Shown here: positions 34,705-44,479 of the stretch, one piece after another
How positions within the stretch are numbered: the first letter of the stretch is position 1
Layout: every line of letters starts with the position of its first letter
Assembly: GCF_900185645.1 (NCBI RefSeq)
Contig: NZ_FYAM01000006.1
Coordinates: 310,001 to 374,000 of the forward strand
Length of the DNA stretch: 64,000 bases
Reading direction: 5' to 3'
Source: Clostridium sp. BSD9I1
GTDB taxonomy: Bacteria; Bacillota; Clostridia; Clostridiales; Clostridiaceae
Program-made: the position numbers and the translations under genes
The notes under the pieces: model-generated
The model's input: only the letters and a program-made list of their open reading frames with translations
What the model was told of the DNA's origin: nothing
Databases searched by the model: none

Positions 34705-35748
34705 ATGAAAGTTGCAATTTTAGGATGCGGTGCCATGGGAACAGTCTTGGGTGCATATCTTACCCAAAAAGGTTGTGAAGTTGAACTCATCGACAGCTAT
34801 AAAGAACATGTAGACGCACTAAATTATTCTGGAGCTCATATTGTGGGAACAGTAGATTTTACAGTTCCGGTAAAAGCTATTACGCCTGATCAAATGGAAG
34901 GAATTTATGATATTGTTTTTCTCTTCACCAAACAGACAAGTAATGAAGAGGTTCTTCCTAAGCTACTTCCATACCTAGGGCCTGATAGTACAGTTTGTAC
35001 TCTTCAAAACGGTGTACCAGAGCCTTTTGTTGCCAATTATGTGGGTAAAGAGCGTACAGTAGGAGGTACAGTTCTTTGGGGAGCTACATTTATAGAACCA
35101 GGTGTTTCTGAGCTAACCCAAGATCTCTCACGAAATGACCATCTTTTTGAAATAGGAGAAATAGATGGTTCCATTACTCCGAGGATTCAAGCCGTAGCAG
35201 ATGTTCTTAATTTTATGGGACATACAAAAGTCTCAGATAGCTTGATGGCTTCCCGTTGGGGCAAACTCATTAATAACGCTTGTATGAGTGGAATGTCAGC
35301 TGCCTGTGGTTGTACATTTGGAGAAGTTTTGGATAACGACATAGCTCGTGCTTGCTTAAGCTACCTAGGTAAAGAAGTTAAGCTCTGCTGCGAGGCTGCT
35401 GGATATAAGCTTCCAACTTTACTTCATGAGCAATCTCCTGAAACCTTAGATTTGATAGATCAAGCTATGTTTAATGCAGACCAGGAGATGTTCCTTAATA
35501 TGTATTCTGATATGAGAGCAGCCAAGGCAAGTATGCTTCAAGATTTAGAAAAGAAAAAGCCAACAGAAGTAAGAATGATTAATGGTTACGTTTGTCAGAC
35601 TGGTGATAAATATGGAATCGATACACCTTTCAATGATAAGGTTGTAGAAATTGTATCTAAAATTGAGAATGGAGAGCTTCCTCTTTCAATGAATAACGTA
35701 AATCTTTTTGATCGCGAACTCTTTACCTATGATCTTTATAATATCTAA
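34705..35748 (+). CDS. Ketopantoate-reductase-family dehydrogenase 1
   Basis: This 347-residue protein is a two-domain ApbA/PanE-fold NAD(P)H dehydrogenase. The Rossmann start is LGCGAMGTVLGAYL. Compared with PanE, the catalytic Lys is K187 (RWGKLINN) and Glu is E288 (TEVRMINGY); N102 (LQNG) and N191 are kept. The residue equivalent to the pantoate-binding Asn184 of E. coli is Ser195. It sits in a BKACE locus with a sigma-54 promoter and has a close paralog at 53652, so it probably oxidises a hydroxy acid in this pathway, not ketopantoate. Confidence 0.85.
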   Translation: MKVAILGCGAMGTVLGAYLTQKGCEVELIDSYKEHVDALNYSGAHIVGTVDFTVPVKAITPDQMEGIYDIVFLFTKQTSNEEVLPKLLPYLGPDSTVCTLQNGVPEPFVANYVGKERTVGGTVLWGATFIEPGVSELTQDLSRNDHLFEIGEIDGSITPRIQAVADVLNFMGHTKVSDSLMASRWGKLINNACMSGMSAACGCTFGEVLDNDIARACLSYLGKEVKLCCEAAGYKLPTLLHEQSPETLDLIDQAMFNADQEMFLNMYSDMRAAKASMLQDLEKKKPTEVRMINGYVCQTGDKYGIDTPFNDKVVEIVSKIENGELPLSMNNVNLFDRELFTYDLYNI

Positions 35749-35797
35749 GTCTTTTGGACAATCCTTTCAAAATTGAAATAAGGAGGTATCAGCTATC

Positions 35798-37117
35798 ATG
35801 ATTGGTATTATCGGTCTAATATGTGCTATTGCTGTTTTAGTTATTGGTGCCTATAAAGGTCTAGGTGCGCTTCCACTAACGATTTTGGCTTCTCTTGTTG
35901 CTATCGTTACAAATGCAATGCCCCTTTGGGATTCCTTTTCCATTCATTATATGAAGGGCTATACTAGCGCCTATATGAGTTATTTTTTACTATTTGCTAG
36001 TTCAGCTCTTTATGCTAAGTTAATGGATGAATCTGGCTGTGCTACAACAATAGGCTATAAATTTATTGATTGGTTTGGAAAAAAGAACATAATGTTAGTT
36101 ACAATCTTAATCGTTTCTGTACTGACTTATGGAGGTGTAAGTTTATTCGTAGTTGTTTACGCTGTTGCACCGATTATGTTTTTATTATTTAAGGAAGCAA
36201 ATTTGCCTCGGCATTTGACTATGGCTTGCCTTATCGTAGGGTCTGCCACATATACAATGACCACTCTTCCTGGCAGTCCACAGCTTACAAACGTGGTTCC
36301 TACTGAATATTTGGGTACAACTATGACGGCTGCACCTATTTTAAGTATTTTATGTACCATAGGAATATTCGTACTTTGTCTGGCTTATTGCACATGGGCT
36401 CAGAAAAAAGCTGTAGCACTTGGTGAAGTGTGGACTTATCCAGAAAACATGGATCCAACCCTTTTTGAGATCAAGGATCGTAGTTTGCTTCCTGTTTCAT
36501 GGAAGGCATTCACTCCTATTGTTATCCTTTTGCTTATAATTATTGTTGGAGGGAAATTTGTATCTAACTCAAATATGTTGGCTACATGTGCAATGTTGGT
36601 TGGTGCATTGCTAACCTTTTTACTAAATTACTCTAAATTTAAAGGCAAGGATTGGACAGAAGTGTTGACGAATGGATTAGGAGGGGGTATATCAGGTATT
36701 GGAGGATTAGCTGCTGTATTAGCTTTTGGTACAGTGGTTCAAAGCTCCGGGGCTTTTACAGATATAGTGAAATGGGTGTTGAGTTTAAATATGCATCCTT
36801 ATGTTCGAGGTATCTTTGCTACCAGCGTATTTTCTGGAATTACAGGCTCATCTTCCGGCGGATTGCGATTGATGTATCAATCCTTGGGAGATACCTTTGT
36901 TAACTCTGGAGCCAACTTAGGTGTATTACATCGACTTACTGCTATTGCTGCTGGTGGACTGGATACTTTACCACATTCTCCTGGGTTGTTTCTTATGTTT
37001 AGTGTATTAGGTCTAAATCATAAGAATGCTTATCGCCATGTATTTGTATGTAGTGTCTGCATTCCTGTAATTATTTGTGTTATTGCTACAGTTGCCTCCA
37101 TTGCATTAGGAATTTAA
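35798..37117 (+). CDS. GntP-family permease 1
   Basis: This 439-residue membrane protein has about twelve helices. Family features include AYKGLGALPLTILASLVAI near residue 18, ESGCATTIGYKFIDWFGKK near 79-97 and a late GITGSSSGGLRLMYQ. GntP-family carriers import gluconate, glycerate or short hydroxy acids with protons. It directly follows the dehydrogenase under the same sigma-54 promoter and has a paralog at 60212 in the second BKACE operon, so it probably imports the pathway substrate. Confidence 0.9.
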   Translation: MIGIIGLICAIAVLVIGAYKGLGALPLTILASLVAIVTNAMPLWDSFSIHYMKGYTSAYMSYFLLFASSALYAKLMDESGCATTIGYKFIDWFGKKNIMLVTILIVSVLTYGGVSLFVVVYAVAPIMFLLFKEANLPRHLTMACLIVGSATYTMTTLPGSPQLTNVVPTEYLGTTMTAAPILSILCTIGIFVLCLAYCTWAQKKAVALGEVWTYPENMDPTLFEIKDRSLLPVSWKAFTPIVILLLIIIVGGKFVSNSNMLATCAMLVGALLTFLLNYSKFKGKDWTEVLTNGLGGGISGIGGLAAVLAFGTVVQSSGAFTDIVKWVLSLNMHPYVRGIFATSVFSGITGSSSGGLRLMYQSLGDTFVNSGANLGVLHRLTAIAAGGLDTLPHSPGLFLMFSVLGLNHKNAYRHVFVCSVCIPVIICVIATVASIALGI

Positions 37118-37163
37118 TACTGATTTCTTGTCATTTGTCCATATTATTAATTCATTCTTTTTT

Positions 37164-37210
37164 AAAATGAACGTTTCCCGGTATCATAATAAAAGGAAAC
37201 GTTCATTATT
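37164..37210 (+). terminator. Hairpin after GntP gene 1
   Basis: AATGAACGTTTCC and GGAAACGTTCATT form a perfect 13-bp stem with a 16-base loop, followed by ATTAAT. It separates the sigma-54 operon from the CoA-transferase genes. Confidence 0.7.
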
Positions 37211-37326
37211 AATAATATTTCTTATTTCTTTAAAGATCCAATAATTTTTTAATGATTTAGAAATACTGGCATGGACAAAGTTTTATATAGTATAAAGCTT
37301 CATAAATTAAGAAAGGATGATTCGTA

Positions 37327-37980
37327 ATGAATAAAATAGCTACTATAGATCAAGTAATGGATAAAATAAAAGATGGAATGACTATAATGGTAGGTGGGTT
37401 CCTAGGAGTAGGGACTCCTGAAATATTTATAGATGAAATAATAAAAAGAGAAATTAAGGATTTAACAATTATATGCAATGATACTTCATTTCCAGATAAG
37501 GGTGTTGGGAAACTTATTGTTAATAAAAGAGTAAGAAAATCTATTGTATCTCACATTGGCACAAATCTGGAGACTGGTAGACAAATGAATAATAAAGAAT
37601 TAGAAGTAGAACTAGTTCCTCAAGGGACACTTGCAGAGAAAATCAGATGTGGGGGAGCAGGTATAGGTGGTTTCTTAACAGCAACAGGTGTAGGAACTAT
37701 TGTAGAATCAGGAAAGCAAAAAATTAAAGTACAGGATAAAGAATATCTATTAGAGCTGCCTTTAAGAGCAGATGTAGCTTTAATAGGAGGTTCTATAGTG
37801 GATAAGGCAGGAAATGCTTATCATAAAGGTTCTACAAGAAACTTTAACCCACTAATAGCAACAGCAGCTGATTTAGTATTAGTTGGTGCCGAGAAGATTG
37901 TTGAAGTAGGAGAATTAGATCCAAGTCATGTAATGACTCCAGGAATATTTGTGGACTATATCGTAGGAGGTAATGAGTAA
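37327..37980 (+). CDS. 3-oxoacid CoA-transferase subunit A (AtoD type), set 1
   Basis: This 217-residue protein is a family I CoA-transferase alpha subunit: [20 protein letters not shown] near 18-37, [16 protein letters not shown] near 110-125, and [22 protein letters not shown]. With the beta subunit it moves CoA between acyl-CoA and acetoacetate, activating the acetoacetate made by BKACE. Its last base overlaps the start of subunit B. The pair has its own upstream region after a terminator hairpin. A paralog lies at 61638. Confidence 0.92.
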   Translation: MNKIATIDQVMDKIKDGMTIMVGGFLGVGTPEIFIDEIIKREIKDLTIICNDTSFPDKGVGKLIVNKRVRKSIVSHIGTNLETGRQMNNKELEVELVPQGTLAEKIRCGGAGIGGFLTATGVGTIVESGKQKIKVQDKEYLLELPLRADVALIGGSIVDKAGNAYHKGSTRNFNPLIATAADLVLVGAEKIVEVGELDPSHVMTPGIFVDYIVGGNE

Positions 37981-38639
37981 TGGGAGCTAAAAATGCAAAG
38001 GAGTTCATTGCCAAAAGAATTGCAAAAGAGTTAAATGATGGAGATGTAGTGAATTTAGGAATAGGTCTTCCAACTATGGTTGCTAATTATATACCAAAGG
38101 GTGTTAATATAATACTACAATCTGAAAATGGTTTTGTAGGTTTAGGGTCAGAACCTAAAGAAGGAGAGGTAGATAAAGATATTGTAAATGCTGGTGGACA
38201 ACCTGTGACTATAATAAAGGGAGCTGCATTCTTTGACAGTGCAACATCCTTTGGAATTATTAGGGGTGGACATGTAGATGTCACTGTTTTAGGAGCTTTA
38301 GAAGTAGATCAAAAAGGAAATTTAGCAAACTTTATGGTTCCTGGCAAAATGGTTCCAGGTATGGGTGGCGCAATGGATTTAGTAAGTGGAGCAAAGAAGG
38401 TTATTATTGCAATGACTCACACAACTAAAGGGGAACCCAAAATATTAAAAGAATGTAGTTTACCACTTACAGCAGTTGGGAAGGTTAGTCTCATTGTTAC
38501 AGAAATGGGAGTTATGGAAGTAACATCAAAGGGGCTTGTTCTAAAAGAGATTGCACCAGATGTAACGGTTAATGAGATATTGGAAGCAACTAAAGCTGAG
38601 TTAATAATTAGTGACGATTTGAGAGTTATGGAAGAGTAA
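37980..38639 (+). CDS. 3-oxoacid CoA-transferase subunit B (AtoA type), set 1
   Basis: This 219-residue beta subunit carries the active-site Glu in [11 protein letters not shown] near residue 49, plus [40 protein letters not shown] in the second half, all standard for the AtoA/ScoB group. The start codon overlaps the stop of subunit A (TAATG). It forms the catalytic half of the heteromeric CoA-transferase. A paralog lies at 62293. Confidence 0.92.
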   Translation: MGAKNAKEFIAKRIAKELNDGDVVNLGIGLPTMVANYIPKGVNIILQSENGFVGLGSEPKEGEVDKDIVNAGGQPVTIIKGAAFFDSATSFGIIRGGHVDVTVLGALEVDQKGNLANFMVPGKMVPGMGGAMDLVSGAKKVIIAMTHTTKGEPKILKECSLPLTAVGKVSLIVTEMGVMEVTSKGLVLKEIAPDVTVNEILEATKAELIISDDLRVMEE

Positions 38640-38757
38640 GGGAACTAGTGGCGGTAAGCTTATTTAAACAATCTGTAAACTTATAAAATAATGTGAAATT
38701 TCATATAGATATTGAAGATCAAATAAAAATATATTTATTGGGAGGTACAGATAAATT

Positions 38758-39192
38758 ATGCAAGGTTTAACTATTGATGAAATAAAACTAGGAGATAGAT
38801 GTTATGTTGAAAAGACTATTTCTGAAACAGATGTATATCTATTTGCAGGTATCACTGGAGACTTAAATCCAGCTCATGTAAATCAAGTAGTTTCAGAACA
38901 AACAATGTTTAAAGGAAGAATAGCCCATGGGATATTAGTAACAGGACTTATTTCTACTTGCTTGGGAATGTACTTACCAGGTCCTGGAACTATTTATATG
39001 GGACAACATGTTAAATTTACAGCGCCAGTTTATATTGGTGACACAATAAAAGCTGAAGTAGAAGTTATAGATATAAACATAGAAAAGAATAGACTTAAAT
39101 TAAAGACTGTGTGCACTAACCAAAATGATAAAGTAGTTATTGATGGTGAGGCAACGGTTATGCCTCCAAAGAAAGCAATAAGGAAATTATAA
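38758..39192 (+). CDS. MaoC-family (R)-enoyl-CoA hydratase
   Basis: This 144-residue hot-dog-fold protein has the MaoC/PhaJ active-site motif FAGITGDLNPAHVN near residues 27-40 (Asp and His dyad) and FKGRIAHGILVTGLIS. The family hydrates enoyl-CoA or dehydrates (R)-3-hydroxyacyl-CoA. After the CoA-transferase genes it may handle 3-hydroxybutyryl-CoA and crotonyl-CoA made from acetoacetyl-CoA. GGGAGG precedes ATG 38758. Confidence 0.88.
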   Translation: MQGLTIDEIKLGDRCYVEKTISETDVYLFAGITGDLNPAHVNQVVSEQTMFKGRIAHGILVTGLISTCLGMYLPGPGTIYMGQHVKFTAPVYIGDTIKAEVEVIDINIEKNRLKLKTVCTNQNDKVVIDGEATVMPPKKAIRKL

Positions 39193-39246
39193 GAAGGATT
39201 AATTATGGAATTTGCATTGACAAGCATGAGAACATGCTAAACTTAT

Positions 39247-39282
39247 AAAAGTAGCCGCATAGTATGGGCTACTTTTACATTT
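39247..39282. terminator. Bidirectional terminator
   Basis: AAAAGTAGCC and GGCTACTTTT form a 10-bp stem with a ten-base loop between the convergent MaoC and LysR genes. A and T tracts lie on both sides. Confidence 0.75.
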
Positions 39283-39294
39283 ATAGAAAAAGTA

Positions 39295-40209
39295 TTATTT
39301 AGGTTGATCATTTAAATATTTAGTGCAAAAATATAGAAATTCCTCTGCTTCTTTCGTCAAAATTGTATTTCTTAATTTTATCCAACCTATGTCCATTTTA
39401 TCACTTAGATCGCTTATGGGAATGCTAATGATTTCCTTTTCTATTATTCCTTTTATAAGAAAACCTGTTCCTATGTTATAGCTATCAGTATGGCAGATTA
39501 TATTATTCATTGTAGCCCTATCAAGTACATTTATGGATTGGTTGGTGTTGATATTTACAGCCTCTTCTGAAAAGTTAAGAGAATAATTTTCTTGTTCATA
39601 GCTAATAAATGGATAATTTGAGAGATCCTCAAGGGTTATGTAATCTTTTTTTTCTAAGGGATGACCTTTCCTTATAAATGCGTGAAAGCCTACATGACAT
39701 AAGGAATTAAACTCAATGTTTTTAGAATCAAGAAATTTCTTCATGAAATTTTTCGTTGAATTGGAAATAAAAATAATGCCAAGTTGACTTTGTTGAAGGT
39801 ATACGTCCTCTATAACTTGTCTTGTCTTTTTTTCTCTGAGTAAAAACTCATAAATACTATTTTTATGCTTTTTAAGCATAGCTATAAATGCCTTAACAAC
39901 AAAGGCATAATGTTGTGAACTTACCATAAGACGTATAGGCTTATTTTTATCACTATATATTAATTTTTTCTGTATTTGATCTACTTGTTCTAGAACTTCC
40001 CTTGCAGCGATAAGAAGTTCCATTCCCTCGAGAGTGAATTGTAAACGCTTATTGTCTTTCCTAACGAATATATCTATGTTAAGATCCTCTTCAAGTTCTT
40101 TAATAGCCTTTGAAATGCATGGTTGCGAAACAAAAAGACTTTTTGCGGCCTTGCTTATAGTTCCTTGCTTGGATATTTCAACTAAGTAAATCAACTGTTG
40201 AAAGGTCAT
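39295..40209 (-). CDS. LysR-family regulator 1
   Basis: This 304-residue protein has an N-terminal helix-turn-helix (GTISKAAKSLFVSQPCISKAIKELEEDL, near 16-43) and a periplasmic-binding-like effector domain. It is divergent from the PLP-enzyme operon starting at 40420, so it probably controls that operon and itself. The 210-bp divergent region holds a CATAAATT/AATTTATG dyad. The effector is unknown; a sulfur amino acid or its product would fit the context. Confidence 0.9.
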   Translation of the reverse strand: MTFQQLIYLVEISKQGTISKAAKSLFVSQPCISKAIKELEEDLNIDIFVRKDNKRLQFTLEGMELLIAAREVLEQVDQIQKKLIYSDKNKPIRLMVSSQHYAFVVKAFIAMLKKHKNSIYEFLLREKKTRQVIEDVYLQQSQLGIIFISNSTKNFMKKFLDSKNIEFNSLCHVGFHAFIRKGHPLEKKDYITLEDLSNYPFISYEQENYSLNFSEEAVNINTNQSINVLDRATMNNIICHTDSYNIGTGFLIKGIIEKEIISIPISDLSDKMDIGWIKLRNTILTKEAEEFLYFCTKYLNDQPK

Positions 40210-40253
40210 CCCCTCATTCCTCCATTTCCGTATAACTAAAAGTTACTATTTCC

Positions 40254-40287
40254 CATAAATTATAGGTATTTTACATGTAAATTTATG
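40254..40287. promoter_or_regulatory. Dyad in LysR divergent region
   Basis: CATAAATT and AATTTATG form an inverted repeat around an 18-base centre, in the spacer between the LysR gene and the operon it faces. This is a candidate LysR binding site. Confidence 0.35.
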
Positions 40288-40419
40288 GATGGTATTATAA
40301 TTATAACACATATGAGCATTAAGCAAAATTATCTAAATTAGTATGTGTAACATTAGTTTTATTAAAAAATTAAGATAAATGAATATGTTTCTAATTGGTT
40401 ATTTTAAGGAGGAATTTGA

Positions 40420-41616
40420 ATGTCAGAGAAAAAATTTAGTACAAGGGTAATTCATTCTGGAGAAGTTGACCTAATGAAAAAAGTTGCTTCTTCTGTATCC
40501 GTTCCAAAGGTAATGCCTATTTTTATGAGTTCAGTCTTCTCATTTGATGATGTTCCAACACTTGATTCCGTTTATGATGGCTCAGCGGAAGGATATGTAT
40601 ATTCAAGAATGACAAATCCAGGAACAGATGCTGTTTGTGAAGTTCTTGCATCAGCAGAGGGATGTGATGCTGGCATTGCGTTCTCATCAGGTATGGCTGC
40701 TATAACTACATCACTTATAGGTTCTGTAAGGGCTGGTGACCACATAATATCTTCTCCTGTTCTTTATGGTGGGGTTTGGGATTTTCTTGCAAACGAAATT
40801 ACACGTTTTGGGGTAGAGGTTACATTTGTTGATTTTCTTACAGACGATGTTGAAAAATATATAAAACCGAATACAAAGGTTATCTACACTGAAACAATTA
40901 CAAATCCATTGATGGAAGTTATGGATATTCCAGCTATTAGTGAAATTGCGCACAAGCATGGTTGTAAGCTTATTGTTGATAACACATTTGCTACAGCTGT
41001 CATCGCCAAACCTTTATCGCTTGGTGCTGATATTGTTGTTTATAGTGCAACAAAATATCTTGGTGGACACAGCGATATTATAGGTGGTGCTGTTCTTTCT
41101 AATAAAGATACAATAAATCATCTTCATCGATTTAGTACACTTTATGGCGCAACAATGAGTCCTTTTGACGCATGGCTGTTAGTAAGAAGTCTTAGAACTC
41201 TTGAACTTAGGGTTAAAAAACACAGCGAAAATGCATTGAAAGTAGCTAAGTTCTTTGAAAGTCATCCAAAGATTGAGAAGGTTTACTATCCAGGTCTTGA
41301 ATCATCACATTACTATGAACTTGGACAGAAATTATTTGTTGAAGGTAGATGCGGTGGCATGGTGAGTGCAGATATAAAAGGTGGAGAGGAAGCTGCAAGC
41401 AAGTTTATTACAGAATGTGAAACTATTAAGTTTGTACCAAGTCTTGCAGGAGTAAGCACAACTATTTCATATCCAGCAAAAACATCTCATCGTGCATACT
41501 CAAAGGAACAAATGGAGGCTTGTGGTATATCAACAGGTCAGCTTCGTTTCTCAATAGGTCTCGAAGATGCTGATGATATTATTGCAGAGTTTGAAAAAGT
41601 TCTTGAAAAAATATAA
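40420..41616 (+). CDS. Cys/Met-metabolism PLP enzyme (gamma-lyase-like)
   Basis: This 398-residue enzyme is of the trans-sulfuration PLP family: K212 in VVYSATKYLGGHSD binds PLP, with Y61/R63 in YSRMTNPG, Y116 in VLYGG and D187 also in place. The residue after LYG is Gly, whereas classic methionine gamma-lyase has Cys (LYGCT), so strict methionine lyase activity is doubtful. Cystathionine or homocysteine lyase, or a related C-S lyase, are alternatives. Its operon also holds an M20 hydrolase, a YfcC carrier and an FNT channel. Confidence 0.87.
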   Translation: MSEKKFSTRVIHSGEVDLMKKVASSVSVPKVMPIFMSSVFSFDDVPTLDSVYDGSAEGYVYSRMTNPGTDAVCEVLASAEGCDAGIAFSSGMAAITTSLIGSVRAGDHIISSPVLYGGVWDFLANEITRFGVEVTFVDFLTDDVEKYIKPNTKVIYTETITNPLMEVMDIPAISEIAHKHGCKLIVDNTFATAVIAKPLSLGADIVVYSATKYLGGHSDIIGGAVLSNKDTINHLHRFSTLYGATMSPFDAWLLVRSLRTLELRVKKHSENALKVAKFFESHPKIEKVYYPGLESSHYYELGQKLFVEGRCGGMVSADIKGGEEAASKFITECETIKFVPSLAGVSTTISYPAKTSHRAYSKEQMEACGISTGQLRFSIGLEDADDIIAEFEKVLEKI

Positions 41617-41671
41617 TAAAAAATTATATTTCATTTGTTTAAGATTGCTTTAAAGAAAATAGGGGGATATT

Positions 41672-42874
41672 ATGGAAAAAAGTTTTAACCAGCTTGCAAA
41701 CCAATATTATGATGAAATCGTGAAAACTGCATCGGAAATGCTTCAAATACCAAGCGTATCAGGTAATGAAAAAGATTTTGGGGAATATACAATTAAAAAA
41801 ATGAAAGAGCTTAAATATGATGAAGTTGTAGTAGATAAAGTTGGTAATGTCATAGGAATAATGCGTGGAACAGGTGGAGGAAAAAGCACCATGCTCTACT
41901 GCCATATGGATACTGTTGAGGAAGGCAATTTTGATATGTGGAAATACCCTCCCTTTTCTGGGAAAATTGCAGAAGGCAAAATTTGGGGCAGAGGTGCTAG
42001 TGATACAAAGGGTACCTTTGCACCTATGATATATACTCCTTATATTTTGAAGGAAGAAGGAATTATGCCAAAGGGTGATATTTACGTTGTGGGAGTAGTT
42101 CAGGAGGAAACAGCAGGCTTTGGTGCAATGCATATGGCAATGGATGAAAAATATCTTACGGACTTTGCCGTTGTTGGTGAAGCTACTGAAAACGATATTG
42201 CTGTTGCCTGCAAAGGAAGGATATGTCTTGAAATAACCATAACAGGCAGATCGTGTCACGCAAGCATTCCTGAAACCGGTGTTAATCCTTTTGACTACCT
42301 TTATAAATTCCTTGAAGCACTTAAGCATTACCCACTTGAATATGATGAAAACTTTGGAACATCAAAAATCACTCCAACAAAAGTTGTATCTTCTGAAATT
42401 GGAACAAACATAGTCCCTCACAGTATAGTTTTAACTTTGGACTATAGAAGTGTTCCATCAGAAACAAATGAGTCCATATTGGAAAAGGTTCAAAAGGTAA
42501 TAGACAGCTGCTTATTTAAGGGCATAGCTGTTGACATGAAAATTGTTATGGTTGATGTAACAACATATAATGGCTTTAAGGGAGAGGGAATACAGGGACT
42601 ACCTGCATTTCTTATTGATAAAGAACATGAAGCTGTTGTTACAGCAAAGAAAGCCCTTGAGGATACCTTTAACAGAGAAGTTAGGCTTAAACCATGGGCT
42701 TTTGCTACAGACAGTGGACATTATGCATCAAAAGGGGTAGCTGTAATTGGATATTCCCCTGCAGAAATAAAGTATTGTCACACAGCTCAGGACAACATGG
42801 ATCTAGAAATGCTAAGAGAGGGGATAGCTGGTTGCCTTGCTATTGCAGAAAGTCTTTCAAATTTACCACAATAA
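41672..42874 (+). CDS. M20-family metallohydrolase, YgeY-like
   Basis: This 400-residue zinc hydrolase is of the ArgE/DapE/YgeY group. Metal-binding and catalytic motifs are YCHMDTVEEG (His, Asp), RGASDTKGTFAPM (Asp), VVQEETAGFGAMH (Glu pair), VVGEATEND and a late KYCHTAQDNMD (His). The dimerisation domain is intact. It would deacylate an N-acyl amino acid or cut a small peptide, feeding the adjacent PLP enzyme. It follows that gene by 55 bp. Confidence 0.87.
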   Translation: MEKSFNQLANQYYDEIVKTASEMLQIPSVSGNEKDFGEYTIKKMKELKYDEVVVDKVGNVIGIMRGTGGGKSTMLYCHMDTVEEGNFDMWKYPPFSGKIAEGKIWGRGASDTKGTFAPMIYTPYILKEEGIMPKGDIYVVGVVQEETAGFGAMHMAMDEKYLTDFAVVGEATENDIAVACKGRICLEITITGRSCHASIPETGVNPFDYLYKFLEALKHYPLEYDENFGTSKITPTKVVSSEIGTNIVPHSIVLTLDYRSVPSETNESILEKVQKVIDSCLFKGIAVDMKIVMVDVTTYNGFKGEGIQGLPAFLIDKEHEAVVTAKKALEDTFNREVRLKPWAFATDSGHYASKGVAVIGYSPAEIKYCHTAQDNMDLEMLREGIAGCLAIAESLSNLPQ

Positions 42875-42901
42875 TCTCAATTAATTAAAGGAGATAATTT
42901 T

Positions 42902-44308
42902 ATGAGTAATAATGAAAAGAAAAAGAGTCGATTAAATATTAACCCTTATGTACTTATTTTCTGCGTAATTATTATAGGCTTCATAGCATCTTACCTTGTT
43001 ACACCAGGTGTCTTTGATAGAGAAGTAGTTAACGGAAGAAGTATCGTTGTCCCTGGAAGCTTTAAAAACATAAATGCAGCACCTTTGTCTATTTTTAGTA
43101 TTTTTAGGGCAATCCCTAAAGGACTTATAGGCTCTTCAAGCATAATTTTTCTTGTTCTTCTTGTTGGAGGAGCCATTGAGGTCTACAATAGAACAGGTGC
43201 TATAAACATGGGTGTAAAAACCCTTGTGCAAAAGATTGGTAGAAAAAATGGAGGGTTAGTGCTTTTCCTCATAATGGTAATATTCGCTATCCTAGGTGGC
43301 TTTTTAGGATGGATTGAAGCAGCTATTCCTTTCGTACCTATTGTAATTCCAATTGTTCTTGCTCTAGGATATGATGCAATGACAGCAGCAGCTCTTTGCA
43401 TTTTAGGGTTAATGGTGGGATTTGCAGTAGGACCTACAAATATGTACACAATAGGTATAGCTCATCAGATAGCACAGCTTCCTATGTTTTCAGGTTTTGG
43501 CTTAAGATTTGCAGCTTTTGTTACTTTAGTAGGTGTTTCCTTTATTTATCTAATGATTTATGCTACAAGAGTTAAAAGGGATCCTTCAAAGAGCCTTGTG
43601 GCAGACATAGATGTTTCTTCAATTAAAATCGATTATTCACAAGATGAAGGTAAAAAAGTGACAGGTGTTCAGATATTATCTCTTGTAATTTTAGCTGTAA
43701 CCTTTGCGGTTGTGGTATATGGAATGATGAAGTTTGGATGGGCTATAGATGATATGTCAGCAGCATTCCTTTTAAGTGGAATAGTAGTAGGTATTATAAA
43801 TAAGATAAAGATTTCTGAAATTGCAGATGCATTTATTGTAGGTGCCAAGGGATCCATAGGTGGTGCAATGATAGTAGGAACTGCACGTGGTGTTCAATGG
43901 ATTCTTGAACAGGGTGGAATTATTGACCCTATTATTAATAGCCTTTCAACTTTACTTTCAGGCCTTCCACCAATTGGTTCTGCAATAGGAGTACTTGTAG
44001 TTGTATCAATTTTAAATGGTCTTGTTCCTTCTGGTAGTGGTAAAGCAGTTGCCCTAATGCCTATACTAATTCCACTAGGAGAAATGATAGGACTTACAAG
44101 ACAAACTACAACTTTTGCTTATCAGTTTGGTGATGGTATTGCAAATATGGCATGGTTTACTTACGGAACACTACTTATTTTTCTTTCATATGCAAAAGTG
44201 CCTGTTAATAGATGGTACAAGTTCCTGTGGCCATTACTGGTAATTCTATATGCACTTGCTATTATATTCTTGTTTATCGCTATTTCAATAGGTTATGGTC
44301 CCGCCTAA
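42902..44308 (+). CDS. YfcC/DcuC-type amino acid or peptide carrier
   Basis: This 468-residue protein has about twelve helices and the YfcC layout: N-terminal YLVTPGVFDRE loop, GGFLGWIEAAIPFVPIVIPI near 129-148, LVPSGSGKAVALMPILIPLGE near 380-400 and a C-terminal KVPVNRWYKFLWPLL. The family includes uptake systems and antiporters for basic amino acids and C4 acids. Here it probably imports the substrate of the M20 hydrolase and lyase. Confidence 0.87.
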   Translation: MSNNEKKKSRLNINPYVLIFCVIIIGFIASYLVTPGVFDREVVNGRSIVVPGSFKNINAAPLSIFSIFRAIPKGLIGSSSIIFLVLLVGGAIEVYNRTGAINMGVKTLVQKIGRKNGGLVLFLIMVIFAILGGFLGWIEAAIPFVPIVIPIVLALGYDAMTAAALCILGLMVGFAVGPTNMYTIGIAHQIAQLPMFSGFGLRFAAFVTLVGVSFIYLMIYATRVKRDPSKSLVADIDVSSIKIDYSQDEGKKVTGVQILSLVILAVTFAVVVYGMMKFGWAIDDMSAAFLLSGIVVGIINKIKISEIADAFIVGAKGSIGGAMIVGTARGVQWILEQGGIIDPIINSLSTLLSGLPPIGSAIGVLVVVSILNGLVPSGSGKAVALMPILIPLGEMIGLTRQTTTFAYQFGDGIANMAWFTYGTLLIFLSYAKVPVNRWYKFLWPLLVILYALAIIFLFIAISIGYGPA

Positions 44309-44324
44309 AGTATAATATTTATTC

Positions 44325-44358
44325 TTTTAGCAAGGTGGAGACTTCCACCTTGCTAAAA
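44325..44358. terminator. Strong hairpin between YfcC and FNT genes
   Basis: TTTTAGCAAGGTGGA and TCCACCTTGCTAAAA form a perfect 15-bp stem with a four-base loop. Only a weak T run follows (CATTTCTTT), so it may be a partial terminator that lowers expression of the FNT gene. Confidence 0.7.
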
Positions 44359-44479
44359 CATTTCTTTGCAGCAATTTTTGTAGCAGGATATAGCCTTAAA
44401 AAGTGTAAAATTACAGCCTTAAAAGGAGCAAGATTCTTAACACAATATGAATTCTAAAGAAATAAGAAGGTGTAGATAT

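Noticed and set aside
37260-37290. Possible sigma-54 promoter before AtoD set 1 (CTGGCATGGACAAAG)
   Set aside because: TGGCA is present but no GC lies 12 bp downstream of the GG.
32030-38639. Locus 1 as a lysine fermentation (kam-kdd-kce-kal) cluster
   Set aside because: None of kamA, kamDE, kdd or kal is present, and the amine-binding Glu of Kce is Trp.
41759-42328. Minus-strand open frame of 189 codons inside the M20 hydrolase gene
   Set aside because: It is the antisense shadow of a well-supported gene with full catalytic motifs and has a low-complexity, Cys/Phe/His-rich translation.
44212-44457. Open frame of 81 codons bridging YfcC and FNT genes
   Set aside because: It overlaps the YfcC end in another frame, crosses the hairpin and has no ribosome site.
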